A stretch of 64,000 bases of DNA from Cinclus cinclus (taxonomy: Eukaryota > Chordata > Aves > Passeriformes > Cinclidae), in the NCBI RefSeq assembly GCF_963662255.1, contig NC_085060.1, positions 7,813,630 through 7,877,629 on the forward strand, read 5' to 3'. The notes under the pieces were generated by a model. The model worked only from the letters and a program-made list of their open reading frames with translations, did no database searches and was not told where the DNA came from. This document shows, piece by piece, positions 1-14,862 of this stretch (position 1 is the stretch's first letter; each line of letters starts with the position of its first letter). A program made the position numbers and the translations under genes.

Positions 1-3000
1 ACTGAGAGACCAAGTCTAAAACAAGATGAAAGAAACTTCTAAGTGAATGTCTTAGCTTTATTTCTGTCCTCAACAGCAGCAAACTCATGTGAAAGGTTTT
101 TACTTGTCCTTGCACCAAAAGAAAAGGTTTGAGAGATCTCCAGATAAAGGTTTTCCTGAATGAATACAAGCATAGGTTAGCATAAATCAATAAATAGAAA
201 CTCTTATGACCATGAGAGGGAAAACCTATGCAGGTGTGGAGCTGCTTGAGTGCCTGTGTGACATTGATTGGTCTGGTCATGGCATTGGCTTCCAGTGTGA
301 CCATCCTCCCTTGATGCTGGGTGGCTGCCAGGCTGTTACCAAAGGAATGAGAAAATAAAGAGAATGAGAACTTTGACCAAACTCCTGGCAATCAGAGCAG
401 TTGTTAGTTGACTTTCACATCACAACAGAAGTTGAAGTCAGGTTAATGACAGTGGGTTATCCATAGGCTATTTTTCTCAGTCTGGTCATCCAGAATCACT
501 GCTGTGCTTTACTTTGCAATACAAAAGATGTCTCTGTGGCTCACATGGAGCAAGCAGGAAACCAGCAGGAAAGAGGGAAGATTCCACAAAAATTCCGCCT
601 TTTCCTGTATTACTGACTCTGCTGATGCTTTCTCTGTTCAGTTCTTGTTTGGCTCCTGGGCACTCACCCAGACTCACCCTCCAGCAAAAAGACAAAAAGT
701 GCCATTCATGGACTGAAAATTGGAGCTTCGGTTCTGGGTCACCATTTGGCAGACAGATGTTTCTGCTTGCCTGTCTCCATCATCCTTTTTTCTCCAACTA
801 ATTCCTATCCTAGGAAGTATGTGGCGCTAGTGCAAAGAAGGAAGGGGGGGAAATTATTTTACACAAAAAAATAAAAACATTGTAAAAACCTTGGAGTGTG
901 AATTTCTGACCTGTTGGCTGGTGATGTTGGGAGGGTGTGCCTGCACCTCCAGGTATGGCTGGGAGCCTGACTGCAGTGGATATTTCATATAAATCAAAGG
1001 CACAAGTTACACAACGTTTCCCAACTAATGTTTTATAGGTCAGGGATTGCCAGTACTCCAATGGTTCAGAGAAATACTGTCTGACAAAATGTGCAGAGTT
1101 GAGCCCTGGTCCTACAAGGATGAGGGACACTTCTGTCCATGCAGAGCTGTTGCCTGTGTCCAGGCCTTCGAGCTGAGATCAGAATCTTAATGAGGGTTAT
1201 GGTAAAGCAAGAGGTTGGTAAAGTACTGGGTAAAGCTCAGGAGGAATTCTATTTCTTCATTCCTTGAGCAGGTCAGATCTCATCTTAATTTTGCCCCCTT
1301 CAATGAGTCCCTGATGGATTAAACTGGCCCATAGAAAGGAGGCACAAAGCTCAGTATATTTTATCTTTTGAAACCACCTTCAAACATATCCTCACAAAGG
1401 TGCCTTACCCCCTGACAGCTCCTTCTTGCTGGAAGAGGGCCTGGATGTGGCTCTCACAGTCCTTGTAGACATTGTTGAGAGCAAGGCCAGAAAGAGCAGA
1501 GAGCTGTGTCCAGCAGCAGTGTGCAGTTCCCCACATCCACTGCCCCAACACCTTCCTGCTCACACCTGCTCACCACCACTCCTTGCTCCTGTTGTTCTCC
1601 CATCACTGTTTCCTTCCAGTGTTCCCCAGCAGCTCCTCAGGCAATACTGGCCCTTCCCAGCCTTGTGGGCAGTCTTGGCTGCCAGGGTGAACCAATGGAT
1701 GAGCTTTAAACAGCAGAACAGAGTAAAAATTGCTTCTGCTCAGCAGTTTCCCCTTTCCCCAGTGCCCCCACACTTGCTGCCATCAGATGTCTTTCTTCTG
1801 ACACCCATCAGCTCACAGACTGAGAGTTTCAGAGAGACCCTCACGTCACCTTGTCCCTTGGACCAACCTTGCTCCTGACAGAGCTCCTGGACTCTGCTGT
1901 CTCCTCCTTGCCATTTCTTCCCAAGAATTCTATATGAGCTCTCTTTGCCAAGGCGATGAGCCTCTCCAGTCAAAGTCCTAAAGGGCAAATGGAAGCCAAA
2001 CTCTGTGGAGTTTATTTCTCTTTTCTCCTCTGTTTTCCTCCTTTATCAGCAAGCAACCGTTTCCTGGTGAAGATGGGCAGAAAGAATCAGCAATTTTGAG
2101 CAAACTAGGAATACTTGTTCAGACCAAATGCTCGCGATATTTCCAGCAACCAAAGCCCCCTGTACCCAGAAAACCTGAAAAAATGTGAGAAGTCAATACA
2201 GTAGCTTTATATGTTTTCATAGTTTGATTTCAAGCTACCCGAGATAAATTTGAAAAAAAAATAGAAGAAGAAACATACAATAGGTTTCATTTGTTTGTTT
2301 TTTAACTGTTTGGTTTGATTTAATTTTGTTTCATTTCTGAAACATTTTTGGCCTTTGTGCAGAAAAGTAAGAAAGCAGAAAGAAATATGTTATTTTCTTT
2401 TTTCATTTGTCACGAGAGTCACAAAAATCAATTTCTGAGATTGTTTTTTTCTTAACTTATGTCTATTAACTGTACAGTGTCTCACAATGATCCCATAAAA
2501 TCCTTGGGAACACGGACAGCAGAAGAGCTTCTCATTCTGTCCAAATGCCAGTGTGATGAGGGAGGGTGTCACATGGCTGTCACAGTGCTGTGACGTGGCT
2601 CATGCACACAGCTTGTGCCTCACGGTGTCCCAGGACTCCACAACCATGGACTTTTATTTCCCATCAGTGAGGCTGATGGGCCTCAGTGTTCAAGGAGGGA
2701 CGATGGCAAACTTTTGTATATGGACATTGCTGCATCTTAGTAGAAATATTTTGAAGATTTCTGACTTCCTGGAGAGCTCTCTAATGGTGTTAGAGAGCAA
2801 GATTAAAATCTTGGAACTTTTACATGCACTTTTAGAGAAGGAGTGAGGTCACAGACAAATTACTAAGTTATTGGAAGGAGACTGGGACTGTTTCTAAATG
2901 TTTGTCATTTCCCTACAAGGGATTTTTACCACCTCAATAAGCAGCTGTCCAAGGCAGGAGGCAGTTGAGGGAAACACTTTGATGACACTTTGGCTGATCT

Positions 3001-3879
3001 GGTCCTGCTGAGGCTTCTAAGGGCGAGACAATTTTGCAAAGCTCCTCCACCCAATTCAGAGTACTGTGACTAACTCTCCTGCATACAGCCCATTTCCTCA
3101 GAACAGCAATCACAGGCTGCAGACAGCAGCCTGGTCCTGCCCCAGTGATGTCCTAAGAACAGCCAGCACAGTCCAGCACATCTGAGGGAGCCTTAACATG
3201 GGTGTGATACCCTGCCCAGGAATTCCAGTGTCAAGAAGTAATTATTTGTAATAACTCAGAGTAACAATTTCCATATGTAGGACTCAAAAACAAGAACTAC
3301 AGGTTAGGAGATAGATACAGCTTGTTAGATGAGAGCAGGATTTCCATGTCCTTTAAAATAGGATCTGTCCTATTTTCTGTTTTGGTCTCCATCACCCCAT
3401 CAAAATAAAATCAGCTGCAAACAGATGTGTCAGTGAGTAGAGGCAGAATTATTGCTAGAGATGTGAGGTGGGGAGGGTTTGACATGAACTGAACTCTCAA
3501 CACCATGATCATACTTTACTGATTAAAGAGCCTCAACAGATGCACGTTTCACTTCCAGTTTAGATTAAAAACTTGACTATCTCCTCCAGGCCTGCAAGTT
3601 TGATATTCAAGCTCTTTCAGGACTGTCCAGAATGTGGAAATTCATAAACAGAGTGAGAGAGGCACAAGAGACAGGCAGAAACTGAGGCCTCCTTAAAAAC
3701 TTCCATGCAAAGAAGCCTGTGTGCTTCCCTGCATGGAGGAACGGGATCTTCCTTTGCTCATCCCTCAGAGAGTTGCTTTGTCCAGCTGGGCAGAAAAAGC
3801 TGGGAAGATGAATGTTAATGCCAAGGAGGTTATTTAGATTGAATGGTGGCTTTTTTTTTTTCTCTTCCAACATGCAAAC

Positions 3880-3921
3880 ACACACACACATCCACAGGAT
3901 CTGGCACACACACATCCTGGA
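3880..3921 (+). repeat. Interrupted (CA)n microsatellite
   Basis: Two short CA runs are separated by CCACAGGATCTGG. No other feature is nearby. Confidence 0.75.
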
Positions 3922-5181
3922 GCAAGGAAAGGAATTCCCTACAGGACAGCAGGACACAGGCCAGGACCTCAGCTGATACCAGCAGCTGGTGTGTCCTTGC
4001 CCTCACCCCACAGAACCTTCAGCCCTCCGCAGCACTCAGAGCTAGGTCACCAGCCCCATGCACAGACTTTGCTCTGTTCCTCAGCACAGCATCACCCTGG
4101 CTGCGGCCAGCACAAATCCTCTGGCCCCCAGCCAGCCCACGGGGTTTCTTTCCCCCCTTTCTCTGCCAAAGCAAATTGACTTGTGACACCTTCCCTTATG
4201 TTTTCATCCTTTAAAGGGTGGAAAGCTGAAAGCCTGGCTTCACTGCTTTCACTTCCATGCTTCCTTTGTGCTTTCCCACCTAGATGCTAAATAAGCTCTT
4301 TCAGGGAGGATTGGCCATTGGAGTCACTGTGGGCAGGCAGGGCAGAGTGTGCCTGTGCACACCTCACTGCCAAGCATAGCCCAAGGAGCCCTGTCCACAG
4401 CCCAGGAGGAACACTGCTACCCCAGGAGTGTGTCCTGGCTCCTTTTGCTCCCACTGCCCAGCATTTCAGCCCCCTGGGCCTTGGCCATCTTGCTGTTTTC
4501 ATTTCAGAAAAGCACATAACATATTTCATACCTTCTCTGACATAAAACACATTGCAGATTATGACTGAAAGATAAATAAGAATTTTCGTGCCCTGTAGAT
4601 CATGGATGTAATTGTCCTCTAAAAAAAAAAACAAAACAAACAAAAAACTCCCATAACTTCACGATCTCAGACAAGACCTTGTGCTGACAAGTGGGTGCCA
4701 TCTTCTACTTGCTGCATACTAGCAGAAACCCAGTCTACATGATACACTACAAGCTCACCTTCTCAATCATGCATGGTTTGCAGCATTTTTCCCAAACAGA
4801 ATGAGAAAAGGCATGTTCATGGACTGAATGAGCTCTGGCTCTTCTAGTCCTGACTCTTCTATTGACTCTTCTACTCCTCTCCTTGCATGAGATCATGAGT
4901 GACCACCCTGTGACCTGTGCTTATGTAAAATATAACACTGAAGTATTATAACAATGCACTCAATAATAAACTGTTTAATAATAAAGGTGATGCCAAATAC
5001 AGGTGGGATCATCTGACAATTTGTTTTGCTAACAAAGGCAAAAGGACCAAGTCCAAATCCCGGTGGAAGGCAGATGTGCACTTAGATTCAGTCCAGTGAA
5101 CTTGGGCGTAGCCAACAAATCCATTACCTGCACTGTGGCAGTGGCCAAGGTACACGGTGCCAAATCTCATAGTGATGTGAA

Positions 5182-5198
5182 CAGCGCCCTCTGCCAAG
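5182..5198 (-). promoter_or_regulatory. Candidate CTCF-like motif
   Basis: The + strand reads CAGCGCCCTCTGCCAAG, matching the core GCGCCCTCTG but with a weak flank. It has the same orientation as the other two candidates. Confidence 0.3.
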
Positions 5199-8100
5199 AT
5201 TAGTGCAAGAAAAGAGCCTTGCCAGGATCTCCTCTGCCTTTTCTTTTGTTTCTGGTGCAACTTGCTCTATTACCACAGTGGTAACCAGTAAGAAATTCCT
5301 TAGCTGCACAGTGCCTTGGTGAGGGCATCTCAGCTCTGTTTATAACAAATTCAGAGCCTAGAGGTAAAAGAGACACAAGACACCAGAATGTGTCATCTGG
5401 CCTTGGAAACTAGGAAACAAAGAGCTTATAAATATGCAGGGACCTCCCTGTGTTCCTGGGACCACATAGGAAGAAGACAGAAGAGCTCAAACATATACGG
5501 AGAGGAATGTCTGCTCTCCTCCCTTTCCATGTGCTTCAGCCAGGATGTTTGTGCAAGAAGAAAGCCAGTTGAACAATAAAACCCATATGTCAGATGCAGA
5601 AGGGAAGTCTGGAATCCAAGACACCAAAAGAAAAGATTGACACAAGTTTGTCCTCATGAGTAGGTTCCCCTCTCTAATAAGGATGCACATCACAGCATCT
5701 TTTATAGGGGGCCAAACTGATAATTGCAGTAGTGTGGTACTTGGCAGTTTGAACTTTTCACCCAAGAATTGTGAAGCACTTTACAATCAAACCTAAATAT
5801 ATCTTTATATGAGATGGCAGGGGCTGTAAAGAGGTAGCTTTTTCTTATTTTTAGTGTGGAAAACACGCAATTCCATTACAACACCAACCAGAAGGCTCTA
5901 ATTCACCTGGACATTACATTTTTAATAAATTTTGATGGAATTATGCCCAGTCAGACTAAAAAGCCAGAGAACTTGCATGTCTTCATGCTTAGAAAGTGTT
6001 CTTGTGACCTTTTTTAGTTACATTTTTAGTAGCATAAATGATATAAAGCAATGGAACACAGGAGTCATCATTTTAATAAGCATTATTGACATGTCAAAAC
6101 ATGGAGTGGGAAGGAAAGTATTGTGAACCAAGTCTGGCAAGCCATAAAATGAAGCGAGGTCTAAGCAATGGGAGGTTTTACATCTGAGTACTTGAAAATT
6201 TTCACCAAATTTTCATCAGATTCATTAGTTTTGGTTGGAAAAATGTAGGCCTCTCATCTGTCTGTGTGGCAAAAGTATTGCTAACAGGGTTTCCTTTTAC
6301 ATATAACACAAAAGTAATTACGCTCCTAATTAGTTAAACTTTGAACAAAGTTCTGGCAATTACTTCCCTGGCAAGGAGAGTCAGTAGCTCTTACTGGGGT
6401 TGTCAGACATTTCCAGAAAGCAGCACTGAGCACCTCTCGGAGCCTAGAACAGCTCCTCCTGCTCTGGGCAGCTGACAGAGATGTTAATGTCCCAGAAGTG
6501 ATCCCAATTCGAGGTTTATCTATTAAAACCATCTCCAGGCAGAAGTCAGGTTTGCCCCATGCCCATGGTCCTCACCCCTCTCGGACAGCCGTGGTGTACC
6601 AAGGGTTAGGGCTGGTGGATTCAGTGCCCTTCGCTCCTGCCGCTGTCCCCCAGTTCAGGAAGGGCTGTAACAATATCTCTTGCCAAATGTCTCCAGCCAA
6701 ATGAGGAGAGGAAGAGGTTAGAGATACAGACGTGGAGTCTCCAGGTTCTGTGGCTTCCCTGATGTATTTATTTCTTTCTACATGTCTATAGCAAGTTTGA
6801 GAGAGTGACTGGTGCCCCAGCTGAGGAGTCAGCAGCTGGGGCTGTTACATTCCCAGCCCTGGCACTGACCACCACAGGGTTTTGGCTTCTCTGTCCTCTT
6901 GCTCATATTCTACTTTCAGATTCTCTTTAAACTGGCATAAGCTGGTTTCACCAGCAGCAGCAGCAGTGCTGACACACGGTTTGTGTGGTGCTTGCAGGTC
7001 TTATCTCAACTTCACCCCAGCAAAACAGCACCCAGCTGCTCCCAGTTATTGCCAGGGCATCATTTGTCCTTTCCATTACAGAGTCTGATGACTTTTGGGT
7101 CAGGCTGTGCTTCACTAACAGGTCCTGCCATACTGCAGCACTGATTTCACTGTGCAGCCTTACTGATCCTTCAATAGCAAGGCGCACCCTGCTAGCAAAA
7201 CACACCAACACTAAGATAAAGCAAGGAGCAGGTATCTCGTAGCACATTCCTCTGGGCTCTGTATGGAGCTGGCAGTGCGGTGGCAGGGTCTGGGAGTTCT
7301 GGAGATGAGGAGGAGTAAGGGAAAACTTAGATTTGCTGTGAAAGGGCTGACAAGCTCTGTATTAAATAGTGGATTCCAGTTTGTGTTTGGCCTCTCATGA
7401 GTGGACAGTGGTGGAGAGCCAGAGGTGTTCCTAGCTTATGACAGGCACAGGAGCTCCTTATGGGGAAGTCCAGAGGAAAGAGCTGAGAGACACTGCTGGA
7501 AATCTCTAGTCCAGTGTGGTCCTGTAGGCTGGAGCTTATTGAAGTACAGAAATGCTCTTTGCCTTCAAATTTACTTTCCTAAGGAAGAAATTTATTATAT
7601 GGGCAGGGTCCTGCTTATGATCTTATTTCTGGTGATTTTTTTGTCACCTACTAAGATCTACCTTTTAGGGTCAGTTCCTTGGCATGCACAAGCTGGTGTT
7701 ATTTCTGTGATTGCACTGAAGCTGTTCTGCCTGTGACTTGTGTAATACAAACTGGTGGTCTCAGGTGCTCATCACTGGTCCTCTCCAGCCCTTTTGCCAT
7801 CACCCTCAGCAAGGACATCAAGTGCTTTACCAGCCATAAAGACATTGCCATGTCATTCTGATGCCCATCACGCTCACACATTTTTGCAGACCAGGTGGAT
7901 GGCCCAGGAAAGTGTCTGCTGGAGAACTCCTTGTTGAAGGTGCCTGTGCCAGGTCTGCTCTTGCAGAGCAGAGCACAGAGGTGCTTTGCAAACCTTCTCA
8001 CAGCCTTTGAGCAGCACAGGGCGTCTCACCTCCACTTATTCCAATCCTGAGTTAGCCTCTTCCTCTGGGACCACAGACTACTACCACTACTTCCACAGGT

Positions 8101-8398
8101 AGGAAGTAATAGTCTACAAGTAGAAGAATCTGGGGTGAAGGCAGCTCTCCTGTGTTGTCTGTGCAACTGTTCTGAGCAGGACTACTTCCACTCTAAATGT
8201 GTTATTGCAGGGAATAGACGGGAGCTGGGTGGGGCTGCAGGGGCTGCATGGACAATAAAAGGAAATGCCTGTGCTCTGCATATGGTCTGGAGAGGGAGGG
8301 TACAAGTGCCAGGCAGGAGAGGATGTTGTGCAAGGCACGGTCCAGAGGGGAGCCATCTGCATGAAAACCAGAGCAGAAGAAAGTATTTGAGAGAGAGT

Positions 8399-8422
8399 GG
8401 ATGGGTGGGTGGGTGGGTGGTG
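8399..8422 (+). repeat. (GGGT)n microsatellite, strong G-quadruplex motif
   Basis: It contains GGGTGGGTGGGTGGG at 8403-8417: four G3 runs with single-base loops. Confidence 0.9.
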
Positions 8423-11400
8423 TCAAGGGAGTGGGAACCAGACAAAAGAGGCTGTGTATGAGAGGACTGCAAAGAGAGATGAGAGGCAGAATGTCTGTGG
8501 GTGGCATGGAGAAGGATGCAGCGCCTGCTCTGTGCTGCCAAACAGAACACTCCATCCCAGATGCTCTAACCACCTTTTCAACCCCACCAACTACATCCTT
8601 ATTTTACCCTGTTAACCCTCTATATCCAATGTCCTTGCCTGAAAAACAAAAATTATGGTATAAGAGCCTGGGTAGGGTGCCAAGGTTCGGAAAGAACTGT
8701 CCATCCCTTCAAGCAAACTAACAGCATCTTTTGAAAGCTCCCTTGAGCATGCAGGGAGGCTTCAGAGTTGCTGTAGTGTTGGGTCTGAGGGTCATTAGAG
8801 AACAACCTCTCCAGAAATGTTTCTCTTGATTTTTGAGTCACTGAGCCATCTCCTTCTTACAAAAAATATTCACACACATCAGCGTTACAGGGAAAACCAA
8901 AGCTTCATCCTTCATTGCAGTAGCATTCCAACTACACTCCTCCCTACAACTTCAACATTTTGCAGTTCAAGTTTTTGCTTCTTCTGCTAAAAAAAAAAAA
9001 AGGCTTTGTGTGGAGACTTCCTAAGTCATGTGGCTTAGACCAAGAAGATGAAGCTGACCCCCAGCATCCTGGGGTACTAGCAAGTGACAATTGAAATCAG
9101 ACCCCTTTCTAAGCCAGGTTCCTGAAAAACAGTTGGAATGGGCCAAAGAGGTTGATAAATAAAATTAAAAGGATTGAAGACAAAGTAGAGAAAAAAAAAA
9201 ATCAAGCTTGTTCATAAATATCCTTCACAAAGTGAAAACATAGAAATAGTGACCTAGTGGGAGGCTTTGCTCAAAATTCCAGAGGATCATGGTAATCTGA
9301 TATGTACACTGACTTCATGAGTTTGGAGTCCTTCTGAAGAATCAGACCACAGCCACACACACTTTGTCTTAGCCCCTGCATGCCATCTCCACGCCCTGCT
9401 GTGACATCTCTGGTTTGTAAAGGGTTTCAGTTTGTTCTTTTGGTGGATTGTAATTGCCCTGGATCGGTTTCAAATAGGAGGAAAAAAATGTAAAATAAAA
9501 AAGACAAAAGGAACCTTCAGAGGTCCTGAGCACTGTGCCTAGGTGGTGATCTCATGGCAGTAATGACCTCAGAGGTGTGTTTGGCTTGGTTCAGATTCAC
9601 AGAAATGCCTCTTGCCAAGGATATTTTAAGTGGGCCAAAAACATCTGTAAACACATCCATCCGAAAACACATGCTGGGGCCATGCAGTTACAAACACTCA
9701 TCATGTGTCTCACATTAACTCATATGTGTTCCTCTTGGGAGATATGGGATCTGCAGCCACAGTCAACCTGTTGGTGGTGTTTACCTCACAGCTCAGTTTA
9801 TCTCACAGCTCAGTAGCCCCATCCCACAGCTCACAGGCGAGTGAACTCAGCCCATCAGTTGTAACCTGTGCCGTCCAGTCTGTCTGTGGAGTTCCTGATC
9901 CTGGATCCCAGACTGGGGGACTATCCCCAGGTCTTATTTCTCTTATTTCAGGTTAAAATAATTTTTGGGTAAACCATCAGAACTTTGCTGTGCACCTCAT
10001 AATTAACCCATTTGAAACAGGAAGGAAGGTGCTCCTGGGGGTCCAGTTTTCCAGGGTGAACATTGTGCTCGTCTCAGCCATGGCTATGTGATGGTCGTTG
10101 CTCAGAGCTGCTCTCAGCAATGACTGCAAAGAGCTGTGGATTGCCCCTGCAGAGCCCTCAGTGCTGTGCCTGCTGACATTCTTGGTGGTCAACACATGCA
10201 CTAGATCATTTTCACAAGCTGCTGTGCATTCCTCTCCAAACACACGTGGGATGCACTGATTACCTCCTTTTCCACAGGCTAAATCATGTACACAGGACTA
10301 AGGCTGGAAGCTGGCAAGAAGAACAACCCTGTCTGCATAGGCAAAAACTCATACTCTCAAAAGCACATATTTTCCCATAAATGGCCAGTCACAAAGAACC
10401 AGCCACCATGAGCTGGTGTGGGCATAGGGAGGAGCTCTAATGTCCATTAACGATGAGGAGCAGCTCTGTGACATGATTGAACTGCAGGATAAAATTGTGG
10501 GTGACTTCACAGCCAGTGCAATGCACACTGATGGTACTTGTGCTCAGCTAGCACATGGGGCCCGGGACTTTCACCTGCACCCCAGCCCTTGGAGGACACT
10601 GAGCAACAAAGGCCCCTTTTTAGCACACTCAGGTTTTCAGCAGCTGCTGAACATCCAGACCAAGCAGCACACACCTCTGACTCCAGCCTCCCTTGGGCAC
10701 TGCAGCATCTGACAGGGTCTCCTGAGCTAAACTGCCTTTGAGGAGACAGTGTACTCTAACACCCACAGCAACTCCTTTTAAACTATTTTAGAAAACACAC
10801 AGCTTAAATCATCTGTTTAAACTATATTTCAGAAGCTTTGTCATATAGGGCCACAGAAAAGGCTCTCTGAGCCTGCCAGAATTTGGAGTATTTTCTCTTT
10901 AAATGACCCTGTTTCAGACAGATTACAGATCATAATTACAGCAGATACCAGACACCACCAAGGTCAGGTCACACTGCAACATTTGCTGTCATCCTGAGTT
11001 TGCTTCCATCAAGTATTTGACCTCATATTTCCCATGCTTGGTCCCTCTTAAGAAAGGCTATTTTGTGATATAGAATCCCAATAGGTATTTTCAAGTTCAA
11101 GAAAAGTGAAAAGAAACAAATCCAAGCCCCCATTGTGCAGTCCTCCCCTCTGTACCAATACAGAAGCAGTGTTTTTTTTCAACAGGCCTCTATAAAGGAG
11201 AGATGAAAGAGTTCAGGACCAGGTCTGAAACCTGGACTTAATCCAATACCACTAAATCCCTGGCTGCTATGATGTTACACTGCAGTGAGACAAGAGGGTG
11301 GAACCTGGAGGGAAATTATTACCAGTGCTTGAAAGTTTCCCCTGAGTGTGCTTTGGGGCCTCTGTTAGAGTTTTGTAATGGATCTTGCCAAGGTTTATTC

Positions 11401-14400
11401 TCCATCACTGTATGGACATGTCATTGATGCTTCAGTGTTTCTGCTGGGGTAGTTTGCATGGAGAACACTTCAACATCAGCTTTACAAAGCAGAACTCTTG
11501 GGTGACCTGGCATTTGTTCAGGAAGAAAAGGAAGTCAAGGGTCTCCCAGCATCCAGGGAACTCCTGACTTTCAGCTGCCTCAACAAGACCCAGTGTATGA
11601 GAACAGAGATCTGGGAAGGTGCTCTTTTCAGATGGCAATAAAGCCCTGAGTTCTAATCTTCTATTCTACCTACAATTAAGCAGTCCCAATGCAAATAGAC
11701 ATTCCTGCCCTTTCAAACCAGCTTTGTGTCAAACTATTTCCAGGCAGGCAATGACAAGAACAGGCATGGGAAGAGAGCCTTCCTCATGCCATTACTATTA
11801 AAGATCTAAAGACCTGTTCTCCAGCTCTTTCCCTTTCCGGTCCCTCCTACATTTCTGCAAAACTGTTTAGAAAATACAGATTTGCTAATCCAGAGGCTTT
11901 CTCCTCTGAGTGTCCTCTGTTCTCAAACAGAAGCAAGGCAAACCTAATTATCACATTGATTAAATCATGGCCCAGTCTCCCTGGGCTTACTCATGTGATT
12001 AAAGTTTCATTGAAATTGGAGAACAGGGGTTAACCAAGGAGTTATCCTACAATTTCAGTGAATTTTTTGTGGATTTTTGCATGGGCATTTACAATTAAAT
12101 GATGGTTTAACTCGGCTGGAACTGGCTGGTCTTGTGTGCATAGAAATACAAAAGATGAGATCACAAAAGCAGCACACCTTGGCCAAATAACTTCGGTCAA
12201 AACAGGATTGAGGTGTTTTCTAATCCTGCAGCAACACATGCTGTATGTTTGTATTGCAAACAGGAGCACAGCCTCAAGCTGCGGGGCAGAGGAAGGATGT
12301 ACCTGTGGGAGATCCTGCGTGTGCTGTAAATACATTTTTTGCCTGATCTAGCAGCAAAACTATGTGTCACCCCACTCTAAAGAATACTAGCAGGCAGTGA
12401 GGGAACATAATGCTAAATGGGAAAAAAAAGTCTTTCACAAAGCAGCAAATCAGCCATGAGAGTTAAGGGTCCTCAGGCTGAGGGTAAGAAAGGGCAGTGA
12501 CTGGCAACAGTGGCATGGGAAATGCATACCTGATGTGGGGGTTCAGAGGACTGTGGCAAGAAATCCTGTTACAAGACTGACGTTTTACCCTGAAGGAGGG
12601 AAGAAAAATGAGCATCTGCCATTTAGAAGCATATTCCTTTTAGTAGCCTTCATGCTCTTCAGGCATGCCCAACCATTGTGTAGAAACCCTGACGGTATTT
12701 TCAGCCTAGAATTAAGCTACAAGACACAAAGGAACCAGGCAAACAGGATGCCAGCAAGCCTTGCTAAAGGAAACACCATGTTAATCAGGGAGAGGAGGTC
12801 ACAATGACTATAGGATGTATTACTTCTATAGCAAGGGCCAGCTCAACCTTTGGCTTGAGAACAAGATTAATCCTGGGAAACTGTGTTAAATGACATTGTG
12901 TAGGGAGGATGTCATGAGCAGGCCTTCACACATCAAAGGTTACAAACCAAGTCATGGCACAGGAACACAGATTTTTTTTTTTACATATCTGACCCATGCC
13001 CCAACTAACCCAATCTCCTGCTGTCAAATGCAGCCCATGCTTTAGTGCTTGAAGCTTTAGGGTTTGGGTTAGAAAAGGAGAGTACTCCCTGGTTTCAACT
13101 CACTGACAGTGCAGGGCCTGGCTTGATGAAGTGTCTTAACTAGTCCCATGTTTGTTCATCTAATTAGGGACACTGGACATCAGAGCATTACATGCACAGG
13201 CAGCAATATCAGCAGCATGACAAACCCTGAGTCACGCTCTGTGTTTCCAGCAATGTAGTATGGAAAACAAACCCAGGAGCAAGGTGGAATTATTTGTTGA
13301 ACCTGTGTGTTGGTAGACTCTCAAATAGTTTCTCTTCGCTATCAAGTAATAACTCAAAAAAATAAAACAAGCTATTCCTCTTGGTTGATAATTTTTTTCC
13401 TTCTGTTCAGCCCTGGTGTGTCTGAGTGGTTCTGTCAGACAGAGACCTCATCACTCCTGCTCCCACAATGGTGTCATGGAGATTTGACAGCAATAAAGTT
13501 TCCAGCCCTGTCCCAAAAACAAGCAGAGTTTTTCCAAGCCCTTCCCTGTTTGCACTATATTCTGAAACAGATCCATAACCAGCAAAGGAAACAATTGCAT
13601 TGGAGTGGAATCCCTTGGTTTATTCTTCTTTTTCTAATATAGATGGAGCCAGAGGTGTGGAATTGGGTCCATCTGTGATGCCTCCCATGGGATAATGCAC
13701 AGTTTGCTTTTCTTCAAAGCCAATGATTTGAAATAACAAGGAGTTTGAGTGCCCTTTTGAAAACAAATTCTAAACTGTTGGGGTTTTATTTTTTGGAGGA
13801 TGCCAAGTTCTTTTTAAGAAGATTTTTTAACTCTAAGAGCTACAGTTTTAACAAATTGGTCTGGATCTGTTTACTAATGGGCTTACCTGCTAGAAAAGGC
13901 TGTTTCAGTGGAGCAGTGACATTCAGGGCCCCTTTGAAAGACATCGGGGATCTAAAGACCATTGATGCTGTCAAATTTCCAAGACTGAATTCCTCCCTAT
14001 AATATCCAGGCTTGCAGCCAATTTAGCTGGCTTGGAGCAGTTGTAGCTTTAAAACATGCTTGATGTGTATTCAGATTTCAAAAAGGAAAAAAAAATCAAC
14101 AAACCCAGCATTGCAGTGATTCACAAAGATACACAGATGATGGAGTGGAGCAACAGTCACAGGCAAAGCCAACACAAGCAGAGATGACCTTTCTAAATTC
14201 CACAGCTCTCATTCTGCTCCTTGGGAAGAGTGCCTGAGCATTTGTACCCCAGCCCGATACAACTATTTCCTTTCTCCATATCTGATTCCCTACATGGCTG
14301 CTGTAATACCATAAAAAACTAGTTTGAAAACACAGTAGGCTATTTATGATTCTTTTTTTATGAAGACTCGCTGTTCTTCAGAAACTGATCATTCATGGAT

Positions 14401-14807
14401 GTTTCTTGGGCAGGAGGAAAAGAGGAGGGAAGATGATTCTCTAAGTTAGTTCAAAAATTTAGAAGAAATGTCCCCATTGTTCCTGACACATTTTTCTGAC
14501 CTATGGCATATTTATTTTATGGGATTTGAATTTTATCCATGGGAATCCTTTGGAAAAAGCTGCACCATTTTAATTGTTGTATTGTTGTTACAACAGAAAG
14601 CAGAACCGTATTGAGGCTGTGGACAGTAGACATGGAAAAATATGGATGAAAAGCACTAACAAGCACTGATCTTGACTGCAGCCTTAAATTAGTCTGTCCC
14701 AGTGGTACCTTTTTGCTTGCAGGAAATGCCTCCTGAGGTATTTCCCAGGAGAATGAGAGCTGATGGGGAGGGACTGCATAGTTTGGAATACTCCATGAAT
14801 GTGTGTG

Positions 14808-14862
14808 GGGAGGCAAAGGGGGGCACCGGGGTAGGCGGGAAGGAGGAAGGGAAGGAGGGGAC
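14808..14862 (+). repeat. G-rich purine tract with many G runs
   Basis: At least six runs of three or more G occur in 55 bases (GGGGAGGCAAAGGGGGG, CACCGGGG, GCGGGAAGGAGGAAGGG, AAGGAGGGG). A second G-rich run lies at 14903-14917. Confidence 0.7.
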
